From the NCBI GenBank assembly GCA_026168455.1, contig JANSJX010000047.1, forward strand, positions 62,001 through 126,000: a stretch of 64,000 bases of DNA. Reading direction: 5' to 3'. The stretch's first letter is position 1. Every line of letters begins with the position of its first letter. The position numbers were made by a program, and so were the translations under genes. Origin of the DNA: Theocolax elegans. Taxonomy: Eukaryota > Arthropoda > Insecta > Hymenoptera > Cerocephalidae. Under the pieces are notes generated by a model. It was not told where the DNA came from and ran no database searches. It saw only the letters and a program-made list of their open reading frames with translations. This document shows, in pieces, positions 34,214 to 45,800 of the stretch.

Positions 34214-35478
34214 CGTTGTATTAATAATGAAGGAAAAAAATATTTTCTAAACCGTAATGAAAGAAAGCCCTAGTAACCTCTGGAAAGTAAGAGAAAACAT
34301 CCTTGGAAATTCAAGCGGTATTAATATTTTCCGTGGTTTCTGCGTCAAGCAAAGCGATTCTTTTTAATTCCGCTAATGCAGCGGTTTGTATCTCGCACGA
34401 GAAATCCCTTTCCTTGGCGCTACTTACGAACTATTTCGAAATTAAAAACAAAACATATAACGACCACTCCTTGAAAAACTTTATGATAGTTTCGCAACTG
34501 CATATAGTATATATACCATTATATCCCGTTGAATAATTGTAATTATGAAATATTTTGCAGGGATACATTTTTCTCAAAATTTAAAAAACCGCATTGAAAA
34601 CGAAACAGAAATTTACAAGATGAATTTTTGGAATTTATTGAAGGGTTTGACGGAGCGACATTATGAGAAACAACACTTTCACTTTGTCAGTAATTATCAG
34701 TCATGAAATACACTGTATACATAATTCATACGTTAAATTTTTATTTTGACTTTATATGTCTGAAATGATTTACGTATATTGCTCAAGGGGATGTCGTACA
34801 CTCAAATATAAATATTAATAAATGGGATAATACCATGGTATTTTTACCTTACGTTTGAATATTTGCTAAATTGAATTAACTGTCCAGGCGATGCGATCAC
34901 GATTCTCTTATAAAAATACATTTTACTAATATATCCTAAAAAGAATACCTTTTAAAATAATTTAAGTTGAAATGAAGTGTACTTAAAAGTCAAACTTCTC
35001 ATTCATATTTTTTGAACTCTATAATATTTATTTATAATCATAAAATAATATATAATCAAAATTCCTTTACCATCGAGGCAATGGATTTTTGGGATTCGTT
35101 ACTCTCTGAGTTGCGCATGAGCTCCCAAGTGAAAATAATTTATAAATTTTTTATAAAAATTTTATAAAATATATTTTATACAGTTTTTATAAAAAATTGG
35201 TCGTATAAAAATTCTATAAAAAATACACTTTAAAAATTTTTTATAAAAAATATATAGAAGGACTGTTTAAAAACTAAATTAAACGTTTCAAATGAGCTGC
35301 ACCATCATCCTGCAGTAACGGATAAAAAAATTTAGATGGCAAGACCGAGAGGTTATGGACACCAAAAATATTAGTATTTTAGCGCGACGAAGAATTACTG
35401 CTGCCACCGACGATATTGATAAAAATATGCACATATTATTATTATTATTATTATTAATAAAGAAGTTCCTCCTTAGAT
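33525..35478. other. No gene; probable LINE 5' UTR, then AT-rich DNA with (GA)n
   Basis: 33525-34100 may be LINE 5' noncoding sequence (GGCTGGGAGGTTGACC, GGTCTCCACGGCTC). A (GA)n run occupies 34163-34209. Around 35130-35260 there are repeated TTTATAAAAATT words. Short frames at 34303-34536 and 35288-35527 have no support. Confidence 0.5.
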
Positions 35479-37242
35479 TTGGCTGAAAGTTTTGAACGCC
35501 TTCCTGCTTTATTCGAAGTTGTTGCATCCGGCGGACTCTTTAACATCGACTTGGACATCGTGAAGGTTAGACGGGGTCTGACCAAATGTTTTGTTTTGTG
35601 GTTGTCAAGTCAATATTCAATTTTTTCTTTGGTTGCTAATCATATATACACGACAACTGAGTTGGAATTACTGGCGATCGTATACACTGTACTTATATTA
35701 AGAAATTTTCTATAATAGGTACAACCTTCGAATTATTAACGGACCATAAAAGCCTAACGTTTTTAAACTCCACGATCTATCACAATAATCGACTGATTAG
35801 ATGGAGTTTACTCCTACAACAATTTTCTTTCACGGTATATCACTGTAGAGGTGCAGATAATATTACGGCTGATTTTCTTAGCAGAAAGCCAAATGGGAAG
35901 TTCTTAGATTTCCTTAATAATAGCAACAATTTAAACATACCAACACTAAGTAAATTCTTTCCTATAGAAAATAGTCAAATTAATTCTCTAGTCGTTTTTT
36001 AAATCAATAAAATAGATACAAATTTCCAAAATATAATAAAAGATTTAAGCAAAAAACAATCTGAAGATCCATTAACCGGGAAAATAATTGAGGGTATAAA
36101 CCGAAATACAAACAACGATAGCAATTACTATTTATACAATAAAATTTTATTTATTAAAGACAATACAACGTACGATTGGCGAATAATGACACCACGATCA
36201 ATCCAGAATGACTTAATACACTATACTCATACAAAATTAGGCCACCCAGGCGTGTTTAAAACTACCTGTTTTTTGAAGCAATATTACTTTTGGCGAGGCA
36301 TGTCAAAGGATGTTAAAAAACAAGTAATAGCTTGTGATGCATGCTAAAGAGTGAAAACCTTATCGGGCATGATGGAGGGAGTATTTAACTTCGTTCCATC
36401 AGCCTGTCCTTCATACCTTGTATGCGTAGATTTCTACGGACCCCTTCCCCGGGCTCGAGAGGGAGTGCAGTTCTTGTTTGTGGCGATGGATTCATTCTCC
36501 AAGTTGTTCGATTGTATCCGCTAAAGAAAGTCACGACCTATAGCTCATTAAAATGCATTTTTGAAAAGTATATTCTCGAATGCGGAAAATTTAAAAAAAT
36601 TTCAAGTGATAACGGAACGCAATTCACCTCACTTAAGTGGAAAGAGAAATTTGAATCAGAGGGTATCAAAATCATTTTCAGTTCGATTCGACATCCTCAG
36701 TCGAACCCGTCGGAAAGACTAATGCGGGAACTGGATAGGATATTCCGTATATTCTGCTCAGAAAAACACACTGCTTGGGTGAATTGGGTTCCTGAAATCC
36801 AAAAATCCTCAATATGACAACTCACCATAGTACAAATTTCACACCATATGAACTCCACTTTGGCAAACCAATCGAGAATGATATAAAAAGTCTTGTAGAA
36901 TTCCCGAATAAAAAATCAATTGATCATAAAATTATAATAACTTTAGCACGCGAGAATATGAAAATTAATTTTGATAGAAGAAAGAAAGGTCAAAAAATAT
37001 CAAAAATAAAACTAACCGAAGGCGACAAGGTATTATTAAGAGTACGACACCTGTCCAATGCTATGAACAAAGTCACAAAAAAGTTCTTTCACCTATACAA
37101 GGGTCCATATTTAATTGCGCGTGATTTAAACAATAATTCTTATGAACTGGCGAGTTTAGACAAAGAAAATGTAATTGGCATATATAATAGGTATAACCTT
37201 CGGAAGTATTATTCGATAAGCAAAAATAATAAATATAAATAA
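35479..37242 (+). pseudogene. Ty3/gypsy-type pol remnant: RNase H and integrase
   Basis: A succession of plus-strand frames. RNase H is recognisable from TTTELELLAIVY (about 35655) through TDHKSL and ADFLSRKP (35880). The integrase HHCC finger follows (HTKLGHPGVFK, then ACDAC at 36340), interrupted by a stop. The integrase core has VDFYGPLPR, SSDNGTQFTS and the Glu in HPQSNPSERLMREL. The C-terminal domain is in the frame at 36814-37242 (GPYLIARDLNNNSYELA). The protein would cut and insert the cDNA of an LTR retrotransposon. Gag, protease and RT are absent, and several stops and frameshifts show it is dead. No env-like frame is seen downstream. Confidence 0.85.
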
Positions 37243-37769
37243 TTAAATATGAAGCAAACATCGTTGCTTAAAGCGAAGTAAAGCATAACTAGGTTTATAA
37301 GTAGCGTATTTATTGTAACCGCGGAAATATTAAGAAATGTATATTTATGTGCAAATTCATATCTTAGATGCGTATTGCGAAAAGACAATGCATAGAATTG
37401 CAGATTAATAAATCGACTTAAGAATATCAAAAATAACTGACTTGCCGGCATAATGTAAATACTATACTCTGTAAATATTATTTGTATATTATTTGTAAAT
37501 AATGGAATATAATTTAAAGCGCTTAAGTCAAATTAATAAGGATATCCGAATGCATATGTATTATACAATAACGAATCGTCATTGAGATTTCTAGATGAGT
37601 AAATTTGTATAAAAGTAAAAAGTTTGTAAAGTTGAATAGGCCTATATGGTAAACATTGTATCCTAGGCTTAATTAGCTTCAGATAGTATATTGTAATCGA
37701 TTATACTCAAACGAGTCGTGAAAACTTTAACATTTTTGTTAATGGTTAAATAACAAAAAAGGGGGAGTA
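37243..37769. other. Noncoding tail of the LTR element with polypurine tract
   Basis: AT-rich sequence between the integrase stop and the LTR. It ends in AAAAAAGGGGGAG (37755-37767), a good polypurine tract for plus-strand DNA priming. Confidence 0.65.
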
Positions 37770-38272
37770 TGTAACGGATCATGCATGTGTATAAATTCCT
37801 TTTTAAACTCCCGCCTATTATATATTATATGTATGTATATTGGTCAGCCCGATTTGCTACATTTCTCGAGAAAGTTAGTTGGCAATAGCCGAATTCGCAA
37901 TCGCGAAATATACAGAAGCTCGAGAAATAGCTGTCTCGGTTCCAGCCCGTCGAACGGTTCGGACGTCTCCCTTTGTAAAGGACTGTGTCTATCGAGCCTA
38001 AACGACACGACCAAAGGGCATCACATTGCTATCACCAAGGCACAGGATCCTCACGTGGCGCCGACAACGTTTCGAGAACATCCCGCCATCCTCGAAAGCC
38101 TAACGAAAATGGATTTCGGCTGTTGAGCGTCTTGCGACTTCGAAAGGGAAGTAATTTACCTTATAACTGACCACTATTTGTTCAATGCGGACTGCTGTTT
38201 TATTAATGTATTAATAAAATAAATACTATTGTTTCAACTTCATAGTGTGCCACTAATTCATCGAACGTGACA
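37770..38272 (+). mobile_element. 3' LTR of the Ty3/gypsy-type element
   Basis: Starts TGTAACGGATC right after the polypurine tract and ends CGAACGTGACA, giving TG...CA ends with imperfect inverted termini (TGTAACG/CGTGACA), 503 bp. A TATAAA lies at 37790 and AATAAA at 38213. No matching 5' LTR is present in the window, so the element is 5'-truncated and a target duplication cannot be checked. It abuts the Polinton remnant. Confidence 0.7.
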
Positions 38273-38285
38273 GGTGACTGTATGC

Positions 38286-38483
38286 TTAGGATTTCTTCCA
38301 TTTCGTTGAAAACAGCCAAACAGAATGCAAGTTATTTTCCACCAAGGACGACTCGTATAGGCCTAGACTTTTCAGGAATTGTATGTTCCGTCGTGTTAGC
38401 GTTACAACGGTTCGTCGCTGACTGATGGATGAAACGTGAGTTTCCCTGCTTTTATAGTTGTTACGTTCAAAAACGATTCCCAT
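38286..38483 (-). CDS. Small basic Polinton protein, function unknown
   Basis: A 65-codon frame whose ATG overlaps the end of the penton-like gene (TAATGG). The composition is basic, with RRTVVTLTRRNIQFLKSLGL. Small Arg/Lys-rich proteins ending around FLKSLGL next to this capsid gene are familiar to me from insect Polinton copies, but no activity is known. It appears uninterrupted; the 3' end lies 14 bp from the inserted LTR. Confidence 0.45.
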   Translation of the reverse strand: MGIVFERNNYKSRETHVSSISQRRTVVTLTRRNIQFLKSLGLYESSLVENNLHSVWLFSTKWKKS

Positions 38484-39145
38484 TATATTGGTTTAACGTG
38501 CAATCTAATCGTTATGACTTCTCCACGAAAATTGACCAAGTCTCCGTCCTGATCTATTACACGTATATTTTTAAGGAATCAATATATTTCACATTGACTG
38601 GTAGATAAATAATGTTTGACGGAATCTCTATAATTTTATATCCAGGTGGTACAGCAGGAAAAAATAGTATGAACTTTTTGTTCGTTTATATACGCTCCGG
38701 AAGTAATTTCACACTCAACTCTGAAAGCGTTAACTTTTAAAATTGGTACGGGTGAATCTGAACTGTGAGAAACGTTTGGCTCAAGAACACGTGAAGTAAA
38801 ACCTAATAATCGAACAATAGAATTTTGATGATTGAAGTTTATTGGTTGAGAGCATTTAATTGTGCTACGTAACGTGTTATTGTTAGGCTTTACGCTAATT
38901 GTGAGAGAGTCTTTTACGAAGATACTTGTCAATGTACTCAATTTCATAACTACCTACTGGTAAAATTATAGTTTGATCACCTACGTAAAATTTGTTATTT
39001 CTATTATCAATATTTGGAATTGAATTGAAGGATAAAAATTCTACTAAACCAAGAACGTAATGTTTGCTTGGGGAAAGTTCAGTTGGTGGAAAGCATCGAA
39101 AATTGAAGAAGTACCGGATAGTGTTAGTGTAAATGAATCTTCCAT
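38483..39145 (-). pseudogene. Polinton capsid-type (penton-like) protein, frameshifted
   Basis: Starts at the ATG at 39143-39145. It shows the conserved blocks SPSKHYVLGLVEF, NIDNRNNKFYV, VGSYEIEYIDKYL, NNNTLRS, SIVRLLGF, VNAFRVECEITSGAYIN and a C-terminal RVIDQDGDLVNFRGE. This protein is shared by insect Polintons and resembles minor capsid or penton proteins that form the vertices of the particle. At least three single-base frameshifts (about 39100, 38900 and 38650) break it. Order and spacing are otherwise those of an intact gene of about 220 residues. Capsid function is inferred from the family. Confidence 0.75.
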
Positions 39146-39170
39146 GACTGTTCAAAATTCAATCCGTTCT

Positions 39171-39548
39171 TTATATTCTTTTTAAGAATTGTAAGCACAA
39201 GTGTCCGCAATTATAACTATCAAAGTCTTGATATCTCTCATGATTGTAATTAACTTCATCAACACCAAAATATATCATTAAATCCAGGGGTGGTTGAAGA
39301 TTATCAAAGCTATCAAAATATATTATCTTACTATCTCGTTTACGGTAAGCTACCTAGTGTGTACCAGGTCCATTGACATCATCGAGATTTACAATAGCTG
39401 ATTCACGATATCGTAGACCATCAGCTGGCAATGCATTTCGCAAAAACATCTCTAAAATAAGGAATTTTTAGAATTTTTGCATATTTCATAATATCAATAT
39501 TGGTAAGAGCTCTCTGAGATAATTTTATACCAATCTTTTTTTTTTTGT
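39171..39548 (-). pseudogene. Polinton adenain-like cysteine protease, broken
   Basis: Minus-strand reading shows the protease landmarks in order: GPGTH (catalytic His), YFDSF (acidic residue) and NCGHLCLQFL (catalytic Cys). Adenain-type proteases mature the virus-like particle proteins of Polintons and adenoviruses. A frameshift lies near 39430, and a TAG replaces the Trp codon directly after the catalytic His (39353-39358). The length of about 125 residues fits the family. It lies between the capsid gene and the phospholipase-domain gene. Confidence 0.78.
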
Positions 39549-40203
39549 TTAAACATTTACCTTGAATATATGGTTTGAGAAAATACCAAAACCTTTCTTG
39601 TATGACTTCAAATAGAGGCCTTTACCTAAAACAATGACTTCCATTGTCTTATTATGCCGTTTGTTTTCTTCTAATTCTTGTTTGGCTGTTTTGGTTGCAT
39701 TGACTGCCTTTACTATTCCTGATACTCCACCTGCAAGAGCACCAGTAGCGCTCAAACCGGCAAATAATTGTATTAAGAAAGAGCCGCGGTGGCTCATGGG
39801 TAGAGCTCCCTACACTCACACCGTGGGTCGTGGGTTCGATCCCAGACGTGTACCTCTGAAAATTTTTTCATGTGCATTTTTCGAACATCGCGACTCAGTG
39901 GCTCGGCGTGTCACTATAGTGTGACGCCAGTTCAGGTGCGCGTGCTTTTCCTGCACTTGTCAGTGCATGAGAGGCACGGGCATCTGAACTATAGGGAACG
40001 TTAGGAACGCGAAGATGTAAAGAGGATCGCGGTGGTTCCATCGGGAGGACAGGAAACTGTAATTATTAGACTAATTACAGTGACCGATGATTTCTTCCGA
40101 TGGACACAAGCACCACTGTTTCAACTACATGTGCTTTGCTTATAGACACACCGTTCACCTCCGTCGCTGATTAGCCCTGGCAGCATAAATAGAGCGACGT
40201 TAA

Positions 40204-40251
<48 letters not shown>

Positions 40252-40836
40252 TATTAAGAGAGGTAATGCACCGTCAATTTTTTTTTTTTGGAACCGGCAA
40301 AACTCGAGGAACTTTGATTTTGTCCTTTGCACCAGCAATTTTTACTACATTTGGAGCTTTTTTGCAAAGCAGATTTAATTACTTGTTTAGCACATTGATT
40401 TGGAACTGATTTTTCAAAGTAAGCAGCTTTAACAACTTTATTAAGAGAAGTTTTCTGCTGTTTCTTTTTTTAACCCCATACCAAATTTCGACTTTAATTT
40501 CATAGCGTTAGTTACAGCGTAAGCAGGTGTTTTCTCACTGATGTTTGCGTCCTTAGATACAAATCGATTCCAAGCTTTATTTGCTAAAACTCTATCTGCA
40601 GCTTTTCCCAATTCAAGATTTTCTCGATATTTAGAGTATGCAATGCCATGCTCCCTGCAAGCAACGTCAAGAGGATTAATACCAGGATCTCCTCGAGCCA
40701 ACCTTTTACTTAATTTCGTTCCTGGTCCGCAATACTGATATCCGGGCAAATGAAGTTCAAAAGGTAATTTATCGATGACTTTGTTGATTAAACCGTAACC
40801 TCGTTTTTGTCGATAACGTACGTAGTTAATCATCAC
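39549..40836 (-). pseudogene. Polinton protein with phospholipase A2-like domain, split by a SINE
   Basis: The ATG is at 40834-40836. Residues about 30-85 form a parvovirus-VP1-type phospholipase A2 fold: LPGYQYCGPGT (calcium loop) and DVACREHGIAYSKY. The Asp that normally follows the active His (HD) is Gly here, so calcium binding would be lost. A stop or frameshift at about 40441 and another in an A-run near 40280 interrupt the basic middle. Beyond the SINE the C-terminal part continues with AGLSATGALAGG, a Gly/Ala-rich hydrophobic stretch, and NKRHNKTMEVIVLGKGLYLK. In the family this is thought to be a virion protein acting on membranes during entry; that role is inferred. Confidence 0.78.
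39779..40246 (+). mobile_element. tRNA-headed SINE with poly-A tail
   Basis: The head (39781-39853) has an A-box region GGCTCATGGGTAGAGC and B-box GGGTTCGATCCC. An unrelated body of about 350 bp follows, and a tail of 42 A (40207-40248). The insertion is flanked by the 13-bp direct repeat AATTGTATTAAGA (39766-39778 and 40247-40259), so both ends are exact. It splits the phospholipase-domain gene of the Polinton. The long homogeneous tail suggests a recent insertion. Confidence 0.9.
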
Positions 40837-40932
40837 TCTATAAAAGTCAGCTTCAGACTGATTTCTAAAACTATATAAACACTCTATTTATAGTCAAATA
40901 GTCAGTAATGATTGAGACGTTGCATTGCACTC
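40837..40932. promoter_or_regulatory. Divergent promoter region of the Polinton
   Basis: Only 96 bp separate the ATG of the leftward phospholipase-domain gene (40836) and the ATG of the rightward ATPase gene (40933). TATA-like words face both ways: TATATAAAC at about 40871 on the plus strand, and TATAAATAG on the minus strand at about 40887. Promoter use is inferred. Confidence 0.45.
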
Positions 40933-40968
40933 ATGGATTTCAAAGAGCAGCCTGTTAAACTACCAATA
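40933..40968 (+). pseudogene. First 12 codons of the Polinton ATPase gene
   Basis: The ATG at 40933 opens a frame reaching the LINE target duplication AAACTACCAATA (40957-40968). The same 12 bases recur at 47989-48000, after which the ATPase frame continues. This locates the gene start and the insertion point exactly. Confidence 0.75.
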
Positions 40969-41720
40969 AACCCAGCCCTGATGAGGTTTATTTGTGGTGA
41001 AATCTAGTAGCCACGGGTGAACCTCAGCAAGCCGGTCCCAAGCCCGGAAGTCACTGGAAACAGTGTAATTGGGGAGGGATAGAGGAGTAACATCTCTCTA
41101 AAAAACCGTGGCCTTTGTGGCCCGGAAGGGATTCCCACGTAAGGGCTCCTATCCAGGACACGGAATGGCACACAACACATCATTTACACTCATGTATTAC
41201 TGGTAGGGTCTCAGAGGTATGAATGGGAGGCCTATAAACGGCTCTTTCCAAGCGCTTGTAAGAGGCAGCTCTATAAACGGGCTCGCTGGTGAAAGAGGAG
41301 ATCCCTATAAACGGGTATGCTCCGCGCGGGTTATAGATGGACACGCTGGGACTTTATCAGTGAGCATTACACCATACCTATACACATTCACATGACACAA
41401 ACACATGGAGGCACCCTAGGATAAACTAGGTTGAGACACTCCTAGGCCGCTGAATAGTACAGGGGCCCGGGCTGGCCTAACTAGCAAAGCCTGGCTGCCC
41501 TATCAGTCAGTGTATAATCGCGCCAGGGGTAGTAGTGCCGGATAGTGACCGGATGGGACCCTACTGCTTCGGGTGGGGGGCTTTCCTATAGTAGGACCGA
41601 AGTGGGTCGCTGCCTGTTTTGCGAGGGCTGTTCGGATGACGAGGGGGGACACTCGTAGGGAGCCACAGACATAAACACTTAACACAAATCAAAAACCCCC
41701 CTTAAAAAAAAACCCATGAT
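40969..41720 (+). promoter_or_regulatory. LINE 5' UTR with CTATAAACGGG repeats
   Basis: About 750 bp of noncoding sequence beginning AACCCAGCCCTGATGAGG. At 41230-41340 there are three spaced copies of CTATAAACGG(G) plus a variant GTTATAGATGG. Such elements are transcribed from internal promoters in this region; here that is inferred. An A-rich stretch (41704-41713) precedes the ORF1 ATG. Confidence 0.6.
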
Positions 41721-42818
41721 ATGTCCTTCCCTGTAAACGCAACGGGCTATTCGGATGCTAGCCCAAAAGTGTCAACAAACCCTGGAGAGATCCCAACTCT
41801 CAACACAACCAATTTGCCGGTGGTAACTTCGGTGTCACCGGTAGTTGGAGTAAAGGTAGGTGAGCAGGCGGCGCCCAGTGGGATGTCTGCTTACCAACCC
41901 ACTGAATTTAAAAATCCTGATGGGCCATTGACGGTGTCCAATCCCGAACCGGGAGCTGGAATGCCAATGGATACCAATGAAGGAAGAAGCTGGACGAGTG
42001 GACGCTATGCGGAGAAAAACCGCAGGCGAAAGCTCAGAAAGCAAGAAATGCGGGCTCAAAGCGCGAAGAGACCTCCCTCAACGCCTCTTATGGGGAAAAG
42101 AGGGAAGGACACGCCGCCAGAGGACCCGCGGACACAAAAACGGCATAAAAACAAGCCGGCACAGGTAAGTAACACTCAGAGTGCTGAAAAGCCGAAATGT
42201 AGTGTGGGACTTACAACAGCACAGAGAACAAACCCTCTGTCGAGGGTCGTGACATCAGCAGAACATCCTGAGGTGCTTCTTACTACAGGACAGTTTGAAG
42301 ACTTCAGGAATGCTCTGGAGGAGGAGACAGATGTCCTTACTCCTGAGCAGCTGCCAAAGTTTGTTGCGTCCTTCTGCAGGGGGGGAGTGTTTGTGATAAT
42401 AGCAGAGGATCAACGGTCCGCGGATTGGCTGAGTGGGATCGTGCCCGGACTAAAATCTTGGCGGGGTCCTGCTCTGACAGTCAGCGGAACAGAGGTGCTG
42501 CAGAGGCTGGTGAAGGCCAGCGCGTGGATACCGGGAGCACCGAAACCCACGGAGCTGGTTCTTCAGAGGCTGATGCGGTACAATCCGACGCTAAATACCG
42601 CAACATGGCGGGTCGTAAAATGCGACAAGGGGGCTACCGACGGTGCTGCAGCGAAGGACAACTTTCTTCTGGTGCAGATGCCGGAGTCCCAAGCTAGAGC
42701 CCTTCAGGCTCTAGATTGCAGACCCTTCTACTCACTGGAGCGTGTCACTTTCAAAGTACACGCGCCGGCGGTAGCGGAGTCTGATAAAGAGGCAGCAGTG
42801 CCGGGAAGCTCGAAATAA
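41721..42818 (+). CDS. LINE ORF1, DUF4780-like nucleic-acid-binding protein
   Basis: 365 codons, uninterrupted. The N-terminal third is Pro/Thr/Ser-rich, followed by a strongly basic segment (RRRKLRKQEMRAQSAKR, about residues 100-120). From about residue 190 there is a folded region (FEDFRNALEEE, FVIIAEDQRSADWL, ELVLQRLMRYNPTLNTATWRV) resembling the DUF4780-type, RRM-like domain found in insect LINE ORF1 proteins. I see no CCHC knuckles, which many I-type ORF1 proteins have. It would bind the element RNA. Its stop overlaps the ORF2 start in TAATG, suggesting termination-reinitiation. The start chosen is the first ATG of the long frame. Confidence 0.82.
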   Translation: MSFPVNATGYSDASPKVSTNPGEIPTLNTTNLPVVTSVSPVVGVKVGEQAAPSGMSAYQPTEFKNPDGPLTVSNPEPGAGMPMDTNEGRSWTSGRYAEKNRRRKLRKQEMRAQSAKRPPSTPLMGKRGKDTPPEDPRTQKRHKNKPAQVSNTQSAEKPKCSVGLTTAQRTNPLSRVVTSAEHPEVLLTTGQFEDFRNALEEETDVLTPEQLPKFVASFCRGGVFVIIAEDQRSADWLSGIVPGLKSWRGPALTVSGTEVLQRLVKASAWIPGAPKPTELVLQRLMRYNPTLNTATWRVVKCDKGATDGAAAKDNFLLVQMPESQARALQALDCRPFYSLERVTFKVHAPAVAESDKEAAVPGSSK

Positions 42819-45800
42819 TGACCTTCAAGGCGCTGCAAATCTCACAAATTAACTTGCATCACTGCAAAGACTCTTCTGCACTATTGCGTAAGAGTTTGGC
42901 AGAGATGCACACAGGCCTGTCACTGGTCCAAGAACCATGGACGGTGAGAGGAACAATCAAGGGTTTAAGGGGAAAGGGGCTTGTTTGTTACAGGGACATG
43001 CAAGCTGAGACGCCCAGAACGTGTATTATCACTAAAGGAGTAAATGTAACCCCGCTGATGGATTTCTGTACAAGAGACCTGACAGCGGTGAGGACGGAAT
43101 CGGAAGGCATTGGAAACATAGTCATTGCCTCAGCGTACTTTCCATATTATGGAGAGGTAAATCCACCCACGGAAGTTAAAAGGTTAATTACCTTCTGTGA
43201 GAGTAAAAACTTACCGCTCCTAATAGGCTGTGACGCTAACTCACATCACAGACTGTGGGGGAGCACAGACATCAATAGGAGAGGAGAGGAACTGGTAGAA
43301 TATCTAGCCACAACCAAACTAGATATTCTAAACACTGGTACAACGCCAACATTCTGTAATAAACTTAGAGCAGAAGTATTGGACATCACGTTATGTACTG
43401 GAGAAATTACAAATAGGATCAAGAGGTGGAGGGTATCTGATGAACCGACACTATTTGATCATGCCAAAATTGTTTTCGAGTTAGTGGGACCTGGTACAAA
43501 TCCTAGAACATGGACCAGGAAACCGAAGAAGACAAATTGGATAACCTACAAGGAAGAAATAAACAGCTCACTAGCAAATTTTCCAGAACATATAAGAAAC
43601 TGGAAGGAGCTTGAAGAAGCTGCTGATAAACTAAATAAAGGAATTATCTCAGCTTTTGAGAACAACTGTAGACCCACATTGGTGGGTAAGCGAGATAAAA
43701 CCTACTGGTGGAACGAGAACCTAGAGTGTCTCAAGAAACAAGTAAGGAGAAACTATAAACTGGCCCAAAAAAAAGGTACAGCAGACGAGTGGAATCATTA
43801 CGCAAGTAAAAGAGACAGCTATCGAGCAGCAATTAGAAAGGCACAAGCAGAATCATGGGCCAACTTTTGCAGCGACATAGAAAAAGGCCCACAGGCAGCC
43901 CGGTTGGACAAGATCTTGTCAAAAAATCCGGAAGCTATATTGGGAGCACTTAAACTGCCAAATGGGAAATACACCATGACGGACGAAGAAACGTTGTACC
44001 GCCTGATCGAATCCTTCTACCCGGATTTCTCGAAAGAAGGGGAAGGGGCGATGGAAGTTCATGAGTCAAACGACTACGGAACGGGAAACCAGCATGCGGT
44101 GATCCAAACCGGATCATGCAGTGTGCTGGGGACCAAAATTGTCTCAGAGGACAAAGTCAGGTGGGCCATCGGATCTTTTGGGCCATATAAGTCACCAGGA
44201 CTGGATGGTATTTACCCCGCACTATTACAAAGAGCGGGGGAGTGCATTATCCGTCCAATGACCAGACTTATTAGGGCAAGTCTGGAATTATGCCATATTC
44301 CAGAAAGTTGGAAGGGAACGAGAGTGACGTTCATTCCGAAAGAAGGTAAGGGGAGCTATACTTCTCCTAAAGACTTCCGACCTATAAGTCTTACATCGTT
44401 TATGCTGAAGACAATGGAAAGGCTCATAGATAGACATATTAAAGATAAACCTTTAAAAGAACGACCACTCCATAGGGATCAGTATGCGTACAGAGCAGGA
44501 CACTCTACTGAGACTGCTCTGTGCAAAATAGTGAACCTGATTGAAGAACAAATTGAAAACGGAGGCTTCGCTCTAGTGGTCTTTTTAGACATAGAAGGAG
44601 CTTTCAACCATACCTCCAAAAGAGTAATCAAGGAGGCAATGAGGAGACATGGAATAGCTCAGCCAGTTACTGACTGGGTCGAACTCATGTTATCAAACAG
44701 AAAGCTGGTAATGACCAAGGGTAACACCAAAGTAACTGGCTGGGTGAACACGGGATGCCCACAGGGGGGGGGGGTTATTTCCCCATCCCTCTGGAATCTT
44801 GTAATGAACACACTATTATGCCTACTAACCAACACGGGATGTGAGGTTGTAAGATATGCAGATGATCTAGCAATAATAGTTAGAGGACCATTTTTAGAAA
44901 CACTATTTGACATCATGCAAAATGCCTTGAACAAGGTATATAAGTGGTGCCAAGGAGGTGGACTATCGGTTAACCCGGAAAAAATGGAAGTTATGGTGTT
45001 TACACGTAAATATAAGTGGAAAACAAGCATAAAACACCTCGAATATGGAGGAAAACGGCTAGAAATAAAAGAAAAAGCTAAATATCTAGGTGTCATTCTT
45101 GACAGTAAGTTAAACTCTAAAGAGCACCTTGAGAATCAGTGTAATAAAGTTATAAGAGTACTATGGCAAACACGTAGAGCTCTGCACTTGAACTGGGGTC
45201 TTAAACCAGAAACCATGATGTGGAATTACACAGCAATTCTGAAACCAAAACTCACGTATTCGGCAGTGATTTGGTGGAAGCGAGCAGGTTTGAAAACTGC
45301 GAACCAAATGCTGGAAAGGGTACGAGGATTGGTCCTGCGCTGCATCACCAATTCTCTAAGAACCACGCCAGTACAAGCTATGGGGGTCATAACGAATATT
45401 GAGCCCTTTCAGCTCACTCTTAAGTCAGAAGCCATAAAAGGATACTTAAGAGTTAGAAATCTCTTAGATCGACGGGCGGACAGGGGACTCCTAAGTACGC
45501 TCCCGCGAAATCTAAGAGAGAACTTATACGAGGGAACTGATAGATGCAGCACTGAGTTCCTATTCGATAAGAGATACAGAGTCAGTCTGCCTAGCAAAGA
45601 TGACTGGAGTCAAGGACGTGTTAGGGTGCCGGACGGCAAAGAACTCTGGTATACTGATGGGTCCAAGAATATCCGGAGAGTCGGAGCAGGGGTATACTGC
45701 AGAAAAAATGGGAAGGGTAGGATATATTCCTTAAAGGAATACAATACCATTTCCCAAGCGGAAACATTTGCAATCCTGCAATGTGCTAAAGCGGCACAGG

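Noticed and set aside
39634..39924. 96-codon plus frame across the SINE head
   Set aside because: It spans the junction between antisense Polinton sequence and the SINE, so it cannot be an original gene.
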